This document shows, piece by piece, positions 17,206-22,599 of a stretch of DNA of 22,599 nt. Source of the stretch: Haplomitrium mnioides (taxonomy: Eukaryota > Marchantiophyta > Haplomitriopsida > Calobryales). Numbering within the stretch: position 1 is the stretch's first letter; every line of letters starts with the position of its first letter. The translations under genes and the position numbers were made by a program. The stretch spans positions 1-22,599 of the forward strand of contig JBNGIS010012370.1 of assembly GCA_049999725.1 (NCBI GenBank). Direction: 5' to 3'. The notes under the pieces were generated by a model. That model made no database searches. It was not told the DNA's origin and saw only the letters and a list, made by a program, of their open reading frames with translations.

Positions 17206-17549
17206 TTGCAGAATCAGAATCAGAATCAGAATTAGTTTAAGGTCCCATGCCAGCCCTAGGGCCATAAAGACCAGAAGTACACCCGTGCACCGAGGTGCAG
17301 TAAAGAAAGTAAAAAACGTAGCCTGACATCATAGGACCTCAACTACCTAGTATCAAGAGAAGTGAAAACCCCAATCAACTAAGGTTGGAGGTCTACAAAC
17401 AAGTGTGATAATAGTAATATCAACACAAAAAAGTATGTAAGCGTAATTATAATCATTCAAACCAAGATCAAGATCAGACTATTTTTGTTCTTTGATCATG
17501 CCAGATAAGGGTCATTGGAGTTTTCGATGGAGTTCAATCTGGTCGGGGC
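17206..17549 (-). mobile_element. Non-LTR element 3' end with (ATTCTG)n tail
   Basis: Minus-strand sequence ends TTAAACTAATTCTGATTCTG, a simple hexamer tail of about 4.5 units (17209-17236), placed exactly where copia RT coding is interrupted. Such microsatellite tails, instead of poly(A), mark RTE- and L2-like non-LTR elements. The body at 17237-17549 has no clear coding. It probably forms one insertion with the ORF1 segment to its right, but it could be a separate element. Confidence 0.55.
17209..17236. repeat. (CAGAAT)n microsatellite tail
   Basis: AGAATC-type hexamer repeated about 4.5 times at the end of the inserted element. Confidence 0.9.
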
Positions 17550-17573
17550 GGGGGGGGGGGGGGGGGGGGGGGG
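17550..17573. repeat. G24 homopolymer
   Basis: Twenty-four G in a row, preceded by GGGGC. On the minus strand it extends the LINE ORF1 frame as polyproline. Length is unreliable in most sequencing data. Confidence 0.95.
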
Positions 17574-18145
17574 TAGGATTTGCATCTTCCCTCTTCGGAT
17601 CGCTGCCTGTTTCCCCTCTTTCCACGCCTCTTTCATTTTCCCGATTTCAGTCGGGAGGTTCCTTCTTTGATCTGGTGACAGGNNNNNNNNNNNNNNNNNN
17701 NNNNNNNNNNNNNNNNNNNNNNNNNNNNNNNNNNNNNNNNNNNNNNNNNNNNNNNNNNNNNNNNNNNNNNNNNNNNNNNNNNTCTTTGATCTGGTGACAG
17801 GTCCTCAAAAATCCAAAGAGGTTGTCCTTCGAGGGCTTTCTTGGATTTCAGGAGAGCAAGTTGGTCTTTGGCATTCTGGAATTTGATGGGGATTGGTCTG
17901 TTCTTACTTGAGGGCCTGCCGATTCTCTGGCATGTTAAGTCTATTTCCTTGATACCGCATGGTCGTAAGATCTGCTCTTGGATCATTTCATGTGTATTCT
18001 CGGTTGACTGTTCTGCTATCCCGTGTACAATCAGGTTCAGTTCGCGTCCATGTAGCTCTTGTTCTTCCTTCAAGTTCCCTTCACAACGCTGGTCCAGGAC
18101 TGGGCCACTTGGGTTCTTGTGTTGCGTAGGCTTTCCTCCAAGGTA
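17551..18145 (-). pseudogene. LINE ORF1 fragment with RRM-like core
   Basis: The minus strand has an open frame of about 165 codons reading RELNLIVHGIAEQSTENTHE, ILRPCGIKEIDLTCQRIGRP, NRPIPIKFQNAKDQLALLKS, LWIFEDLSPDQ and then, across the gap, RRNLPTEIGKMKEAWKEGK. This order (N-L-I-x-H-G, R-x-G-R, R-P-I-x-x-K-F, E-D-L-S-P) is that of L1-type ORF1 proteins (transposase-22-like RRM plus C-terminal domain), which bind element RNA. The start is cut where it enters copia DNA near 18145. A 100-N gap falls in the frame but is flanked by the same 19 bases, so the frame is probably continuous. Confidence 0.75.
17683..17782. other. Assembly gap with identical flanks, probably spurious
   Basis: The 19 bases TCTTTGATCTGGTGACAGG occur immediately left (17664-17682) and immediately right (17783-17801) of the N run. 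The contig ends therefore overlap, and collapsing them keeps the ORF1 frame. Confidence 0.9.
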
Positions 18146-18181
18146 TGGTAGCTCCACGCTTAAGCTTGGACAACCACCTTC
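18146..18181 (-). pseudogene. Second copia element: tiny RT fragment
   Basis: The minus strand reads SKLKRGA, continuing the K-W-V-F-K-L block found at 18281-18260 on the other side of a LINE 3' end. It partly serves as that insert's target duplication. Confidence 0.6.
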
Positions 18182-18258
18182 TTTTTTTGATAGGAAGTAA
18201 AAAATTTATATCCACTCATCAAATTCAACTGCCGAAGCGGCAAAACATCAAAGTCTGG
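18182..18258 (-). mobile_element. LINE 3' end, copy 1 (5'-truncated)
   Basis: Minus strand ends TTTTACTTCCTATCAAAAAAA, the family 3' end with poly(A) (T run 18182-18188 on plus). A hairpin TGCCG-CTT-CGGCA lies just inside. Imperfect target duplication: AGCTTGGACAACCACCTT left (about 18163-18180) and AGCTTGAACACCCACTTG right (about 18261-18278). It is a very short insert of about 75 bp. Confidence 0.75.
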
Positions 18259-18330
18259 ACAGCTTGAACACCCACTTGCACACTACTGCTTTTCTGCCTT
18301 CTGGTAAATCTGTCAGAACTCAAGTCCCAT
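18251..18330 (-). pseudogene. Second copia element: start of RT
   Basis: The minus strand reads TDLPEGRKAVVCKWVFKL, the highly conserved beginning of copia reverse transcriptase. To the right it is interrupted by LINE copy 2; to the left by LINE copy 1. Confidence 0.85.
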
Positions 18331-18339
18331 TCTTTTGTA

Positions 18340-18519
18340 TTTTTTTAATGGGCAGGAAGTAAAAAACTTTATTTTAAAATATCGAATGCAACCACCAAAG
18401 TGGCAAGCATCAACGACTGGACCAAAGCAAACCACTCCCCCTACTGTAGCCAAGTCAGGATGTCCCACAAAGGTGTCCAGCAACAGCTACATGCCAATAG
18501 AACCTATCACAAGTTGTCC
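18340..18519 (-). mobile_element. LINE 3' end, copy 2 (5'-truncated), with target duplication
   Basis: A 180-bp 3' UTR fragment homologous to copy 3, with T7 at 18340-18346 (poly(A) on minus). It is flanked by TCTTTTGTA at 18331-18339 and 18520-18528. Ignoring the insert and one duplicate rejoins the copia pol sequence (W-E-K-A-T-K-E side to the T-D-L-P-E-G side). Confidence 0.85.
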
Positions 18520-18528
18520 TCTTTTGTA

Positions 18529-18938
18529 GCCTTCTCCCACTATTTAGCATCATGCATTTCCATGGGCTGCCTTAGGCTTGTTGGTTCTTGCTCAAGAACA
18601 GCATTTTCTTCATCTTCCTCTATTTCAAGCTGAAAATTTTGTTTTCAAAGTCTCTGTGACTTCCTCACAGGTTGCAATGCCACTTTCTTGTTTTCTTCAT
18701 ATGCTTCCAGGATAGCTGGTCCACCTTCTGCAAGTTGTTGTCCAGAAGTCTAACCTTGCTCTCCATCACCTAGAGTGATCCTCAGAACATCATGGAGGGA
18801 AGGGCTTGGATTTGCATCCACCTTTTCGCCTATCCCCAACTCATTGAAAATGACATCCCTGCTGATTATTTTGCTTGTAACTGGGTTATACAGTGAATAG
18901 GCCTTCCCTCCTTCACTGTACCCAAGGAAAATACACTT
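18529..18938 (-). pseudogene. Second copia element: integrase C-terminus and linker
   Basis: The minus strand reads KCIFLGYSEGGKAYSLYNP, SKIISRDVIFNE and, after a linker with acidic LEIEEDEENAV, MEMHDAK-stop-WEKATKE. F-L-G-Y-S, Y-x-L-Y-N-P and R-D-V-I-F-N-E are the standard copia blocks after the integrase core; W-x-K-A opens RT. The linker contains frame changes (near 18640 and 18770). The right end is cut by LINE copy 3. Confidence 0.85.
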
Positions 18939-18942
18939 TACC

Positions 18943-19222
18943 TTTTTTTGTGATAGGAAGTAAAATCATTTCCACACATCAAATACAACCGCCGAAGCAG
19001 CCAAACTTCAAAGTCTGGACTAAAGCAAACCACTCTCTCAAAGGTAGCCAAGTCGGGACACAAAGGTGTCCAGCAACAACTACAAGCCAAAATAATCCAT
19101 CACAAGTCCTCCTAAGGTAGACCATTAGCTCTATGCTGCCAATCCAAAATATTATCAACATCTACAACCAAAGGAAACTTCACAGACACACTAGTCCCTC
19201 TAATTAATAGCCTGATACACCA
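18943..19222 (-). mobile_element. LINE 3' end, copy 3
   Basis: T7 at 18943-18949 and the family 3' end (TTTTACTTCCTATCAC on minus) mark the tail. Homology with copy 2 runs to about 19120. The hairpin position reads GGCTG-CTT-CGGCG. It interrupts copia coding just before K-C-I-F-L-G-Y-S. No right-hand target duplication was found, so its 5' limit is unknown; 19121-19222 may be more of its 3' UTR. Confidence 0.7.
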
Positions 19223-19817
19223 TCAAGTCTCTGGTTCCATGGATAGCCTAGAGGGAATTACACTATGATGCAGTGAATCATCTTCAGAAGACATTTCCAA
19301 GAGAATGGGACCTTCCTCCAGAATTTCCTTTGCCTGAACGTCCTGCTTTGAAGACGATGGTTTTAAGGACCTTGTCCAGCACGCTGTGGCCAGACTAGTA
19401 GCTTTTCCTGATACTGTCGAGCCTTGTGGCTTGCTGCCTGTAGCCTGATCTGCCACCACTGCTTTCATTTTGTCGTGCCGTGTATACCTCTTTGTGAGCT
19501 TATTCCCCTTTTGAGATTGTTTGATTTCAGAATATGCCTTGAGAAGAATCAACATTGAACTTAAAATTTCTCTACACTTGTTCTCACCCTGGTCAGAAGC
19601 AGCCTCCTCTGCTGTTAACTCTTGGGCTTCTGTCGTGGCTTTCGTCACTTCAGTTTGAACAATTTGGAAATCTGGTGTCCCTTCAGATCCCAACTTCACA
19701 CTTGTACCAATATCCATCTCATTTGCAACCAGAGGAGCATCTGAGCTAGTCACTTGTGCAGCAGTACAATTAACTTGGTAACCCCCTGACACCCTCTGCA
19801 CTACAGCCCCCCTCTCT
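19223..19817 (-). CDS. Unrecognised open reading frame, split by a LINE insertion
   Basis: About 195 codons stay open on the minus strand, ending RLSMEPET-stop at 19223. The composition is acidic/polar (for example EAQELTAEEAASDQGENKCR) with a basic part (NKLTKRYTRHDKMK); I see no membrane segment or known domain. Its upstream part continues beyond the LINE at 21802-21836, because both duplicated target sites read E-R-G-A-V in the matching frame. Upstream of that it is cut by another LINE tail. It lies next to LINE 3' sequence, so it may be the variable part of a LINE ORF1, or a captured cellular gene. Function is unknown. Confidence 0.4.
19801..19817. repeat. Left target-site duplication of LINE 19818-21784
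   Basis: CTACAGCCCCCCTCTCT, identical over 17 bases to 21785-21801. Confidence 0.92.
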
Positions 19818-21784
19818 TTTTTTTTTTTTTTTGGCCGAAAGCAAACAACTCTATTTACTTTCAAACATCAAAGGTACAACCGCGGCCAGCAATCAGGCCG
19901 AGCGGCAAAACCAACAACCATTCAATCCCTTTCAGGATCTAGCCTAGTAAACCAAAGTAACCCTATACCCTCAATCCAGATTACTACTAACATTCAGATT
20001 CCAGTAAACACTGTCTTCATCACGAATACAAAGCAGATGCCTGGCGCCCCAGGTTCTGTCAAAGGTTTCAAGAATGTTATCTCTCTTCTCTTCATTATGA
20101 GCCTTCATCCAGTCTCTGCAAGCATCACGCCAAGCTTTCTTTCCGTACTCAACCAGTCTCATCCAGATTTTTTTTTTCAAGCAGTACATATCCATATGTG
20201 ACTTTTCAAAAACTATAGCGTTTCTAGAGAGCCATATGTAGTAAAGTACTATTCCTCTTAGTAAGGACCAGATCTCCTGAGCTATGACCAGTGCTTTAGC
20301 TATTCTGTCGCCTAGGATGCATTGCTGCCAGGTTGGCTTCCACCTTTTAGTGTTCTCCCAAATGGAGAACACTAATCTGTTAATGATATTCCCTGCCCAT
20401 TTCCAGATGGTGCTGATCCTAGGACAAATCCAGAAACAGTGAGTGAGATCTTCCAGTATGTCCTCCTTGCAGCAGACACAACTTGCATCAATCTCAAAGC
20501 CAGGCTTTTCTGTCTTTTTCCTGAAGCTCCTGACTTGCACACCACTTTGGACAATAAGCCACATTAACGCGGCCTCTTTTGCTGATCTGCTCGCATTCCA
20601 TATATCAGTCCATCTGGATGAGTATGTAGAGTGGACTGAACCGTGTGCTTTCCATCGTTCCAGAACCGGAATGATTGTAGATGGTCGGTCCCAGATGAAT
20701 TGACGGCCTTTCTTGGTGGAATAGCTGCTGAGGGGGGAGTTATCCTTCCAGACCCACATTCCAGGGTCCCAATCTCCCTCTCCGATCACTGATCCAAGTA
20801 TTTTATACTCAGCTTTCTGATCTTTGGTCACTGAGCATACTCTCATTTTCCTCATAATCACTGAAGGAGGGAGCTGGGGTGGGGATCCTTCTTCCAGCAT
20901 CGTATCCATTGGGGTGACAAAGAACCATGAGCATGAATGGGGTAGCGCAGAAGACTGAATCATGTTTCCCGCCTTCAGATCAGTATCAGCACTCCACAAG
21001 GACATTGCAACCGGGTATGTCTCCAGGTCAGATGTGAACACTCCGGTCCAGTCTCCTTTTCTTATGTGGCCTGGCCCATCAAGTAGGAGTGAAACCCACC
21101 TGTCAGGGATCTTAGCAATCAGGTCATACCATTTCCTCTCATGCCTTTTGTGAAGCTGGTATCGTTATTGCACCTCTGCCCACTCAAGGAACTCATATGT
21201 TTGGCGATTCCAAAGGTCCCCAATCACCTTGATCCCTGCCTGAGACCATCTCAAGGCTGGCCAGCTCTTGTTTGCCGCCAGCAGTGAATTATCTCCCAGT
21301 TTATTCCACCAGATGTTTATGCTCACCACCTCTTCAAAAGACTCAGGAGCCTTCTGTTTGATGGATCTTTTGAGTACCGACCAAGCCTGCCATATCTCCT
21401 TCCACAACTGAGAGGTAGACCAACATGAAGATCTGCAGTCAGCAACTGCCCACAATAGGGATTGACCCCAACCTAGTTTACTATGTGGTCTAGCTTGGCT
21501 GACTCTATACATTAAGAACGTTTTGCATGTAGAGTCCCCTGGCAGAACAGTCTTCATAATCCACTTCCCCAGCAGGGCTTGAGTCTGGGCATATATGTCT
21601 ATCAATCCCAATCCCCCTTCTTTCTTTCTCTTCACGCATGTTTCCCACGGCACTGGAGCTCTGCATTTTTCCCCATTTCCTGACCAGAGGAAGTTTCTCA
21701 CCAGCTGTTTGATTTCTTTAAGGGGGAGCTGCCCCCTGCCCAACAAGAAGCAAAGTACCAGATGGCGTAGGGTTGACCTAAACC
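19818..21784 (-). mobile_element. 5'-truncated LINE with intact 17-bp target duplication
   Basis: The insert has a T15-type run at its left end (poly(A) on the minus strand), a 3' UTR (about 19833-19970) with a CGGCC...GGCCG hairpin, and ORF2 C-terminal coding up to the truncation at 21784. It is flanked by identical 17-bp duplications, the length expected of target-primed reverse transcription. At about 1.97 kb it is 5'-truncated. Confidence 0.92.
19971..21784 (-). pseudogene. LINE ORF2 C-terminal half with zf-RVT domain, one in-frame stop
   Basis: The frame is open from the truncated 5' end to 19971 except for a single TAA at 21165-21167. After the RT core it reads LPLKEIKQLVRNFLWSGNGE and EGGLGLIDIYAQTQALLGKW, standard for plant LINE ORF2. 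Later WDRPS, AALMWLIVQSGVQV and a zf-RVT-type cluster follow: C-V-C-C at 20469-20480 and H-C-F-W-I-C at 20424-20441. The C-terminus reads LLRGIVLYYIWLSRNAIVFE and WGARHLLCIRDED. RT and endonuclease are missing through truncation. It is very similar to the copy at 21987-22599, so both are fairly young members of one family. Confidence 0.9.
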
Positions 21785-21801
21785 CTACAGCCCCCCTCTC
21801 T
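21785..21801. repeat. Right target-site duplication of LINE 19818-21784
   Basis: Same 17 bases as 19801-19817. Confidence 0.92.
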
Positions 21802-21835
21802 CCTTGTGCTGGCTTAGGGTTGACCAACTCCTTCC
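21802..21835 (-). CDS. Upstream piece of the unrecognised split frame
   Basis: On the minus strand this reads ELVNPKPAQG and enters the target site E-R-G-A-V in the frame used at 19223-19817. It is bounded on the right by the poly(A) of the next LINE. Confidence 0.4.
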
Positions 21836-21886
21836 TTTTTTTTGACCGAAAGCAAACAACTTTATTTACTTTCAAGCATCAAAGGC

Positions 21887-21986
21887 NNNNNNNNNNNNNN
21901 NNNNNNNNNNNNNNNNNNNNNNNNNNNNNNNNNNNNNNNNNNNNNNNNNNNNNNNNNNNNNNNNNNNNNNNNNNNNNNNNNNNNNN
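21887..21986. other. Assembly gap (100 N) in LINE 3' UTR
   Basis: By comparison with 19878-19979 in the sister copy, about 100 bases are missing, so the element is probably colinear here. Confidence 0.95.
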
Positions 21987-22599
21987 TTACTACTAACATT
22001 CAGATTCCAGTAAACACTGTCTTCATCACGTATACAAAGCAAATGCCTGGCGCCCCAGGTTCTGTCAAAGGTTTCAAGAATGTTGTCTCTCTTCTCTTCA
22101 TTATGAGCCTTCAACCAGTCTCTACAAGCATCACGCCAAGCTTTCTTTCCGTACTCAACCAGTCTCATCCAGATTTTTTTTTTCAAGCAGTACATATCCA
22201 TGTGTGACTTCTCGAAAACTATAGCGTTTCTAGAGAGCCATATGGAGTAAAGTACTATTCCTCTTAGTAAGGACCAGATCTTTTGAGCTACGACCAGTGC
22301 TTTAGGTATTCTATCGCCTAGGATGCATTGCTGCCAGGTTGGCTTCCACCTTTTAGTGTTCTCCCAAATGGAGAACACTAATCTGTTAATGATATTCCCT
22401 GCCCATTTCCAGATGGCGCTGATCCTAGGACAAATCCAGAAACAGTGAATGAGATCTTCCAGTACCTCCTTGCAGCAGGCACAACTTGCATCAATCTCAA
22501 ATCCACGCTGTTCTGTCTTTTTCCTGAAGCTCCCGACTTGCACACCTCTTTCGACAATAAGCCACATTAACGCGGCCTCTTTTGCTGATCTGCTCGCAT
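21987..22599 (-). pseudogene. LINE ORF2 C-terminus (zf-RVT), partial
   Basis: Open on the minus strand from the window edge to the gap. It reads AALMWLIVERGVQVGSFRKK, a C-A-C-C plus H-C-F-W-I-C cluster, IINRLVFSIWENTKRWKPTW and WGARHLLCIRDED, nearly the same as 20590-19980. Between the C-A-C-C and H-C blocks it is shorter than its sister (K-E-V-L-E-D against K-E-D-I-L-E-D). The stop codon lies in or next to the gap. No lesion is seen in this part, so an intact upstream portion is possible outside the window. Confidence 0.88.

Larger units (their letters stand above)
16845..18938 (-). mobile_element. Second copia element, internal fragment split by three insertions
   Basis: Pieces at 18938-18529, 18330-18251, about 18181-18146 and 17205-16845 encode, in that order on the minus strand, the copia integrase C-terminus, the RT start and the RT fingers/palm. 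The separating segments are LINE sequences. No LTR is visible, so both ends are missing or beyond decayed borders. It differs from the element at 4340-11418 (F-L-G-Y-S and SLYGLK wording), so it is another copia lineage. Confidence 0.8.
21836..22599 (-). mobile_element. LINE copy of the same family, 3' end, running off the window
   Basis: T run at about 21834-21842 (poly(A) on minus), then the same 3' UTR start as at 19833 (GAAAGCAAACAACT and CTTTCAARCATCAAAGG). A 100-N gap (21887-21986) hides most of the 3' UTR. ORF2 C-terminus follows to the window edge. Confidence 0.9.

Noticed and set aside
17492-17797. Glycine-rich plus-strand frame
   Set aside because: Produced by the G24 homopolymer and the false gap, antisense to LINE ORF1.

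Overview
The window looks like land-plant nuclear DNA that is mostly retrotransposon. Plant origin is suggested by an interrupted CTR1/EDR1-type Raf kinase regulatory domain with GT-AG introns, by Ty1/copia and Ty3/gypsy elements of plant type, and by several families of non-LTR elements (LINEs). Seed plant versus non-seed plant cannot be decided from the sequence. There are four assembly gaps (756-855, 10275-10674, 17683-17782, 21887-21986). No tRNA, rRNA or CRISPR was seen.

Region 1 (1-4011, minus strand) is a decayed Ty3/gypsy element read from right to left: 5' LTR (3667-4011), tRNA-iMet-type primer binding site, gag, zinc knuckle, protease, reverse transcriptase and RNase H. Its gag is split by a solo LTR of the same family in the opposite orientation (2584-2964), flanked by a 5-bp target duplication with one mismatch. 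The RT end occurs twice (650-755 and 1150-1260) around a GC-rich island and a gap. Region 2 (4012-4339) is AT-rich DNA with an (AAT)n microsatellite.

Region 3 (4340-11418, minus strand) is a structurally complete Ty1/copia element: 145/148-bp LTRs with TGTTAT...ATAACA ends, a perfect ATAAA target duplication, polypurine tract, a long leader with a 42-bp minisatellite, and one gag-pol reading frame broken by eight nonsense codons and one frameshift. Its reverse transcriptase carries a roughly 190-codon insertion made of 12 copies of an (R/G)-P-x-V repeat, every copy in the pol reading frame. This is the most unusual structure in the window.

Region 4 (11424-13351, plus strand) is the 5' part of a CTR1/EDR1-like gene: an AT-rich TATA-bearing upstream segment, then three exons encoding most of an EDR1 domain. 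The end of that domain and the protein kinase domain are absent to the end of the window. The copia element landed about 180 bp upstream of the candidate TATA box. Region 5 (13352-15009) shows no convincing gene.

Region 6 (15010-22599, minus strand) is a nest of elements. A decayed LINE (15010-16540) is followed by a second copia element (16845-18938) whose pol is split by three separate insertions: a segment with LINE ORF1 and an (ATTCTG)n tail, and two LINE 3' ends. Each break restores copia coding when the insert is ignored. Further right, a LINE (19818-21784) with a 17-bp target duplication sits inside an unrecognised open frame, and another copy of the same LINE family (21836-22599) runs off the window.
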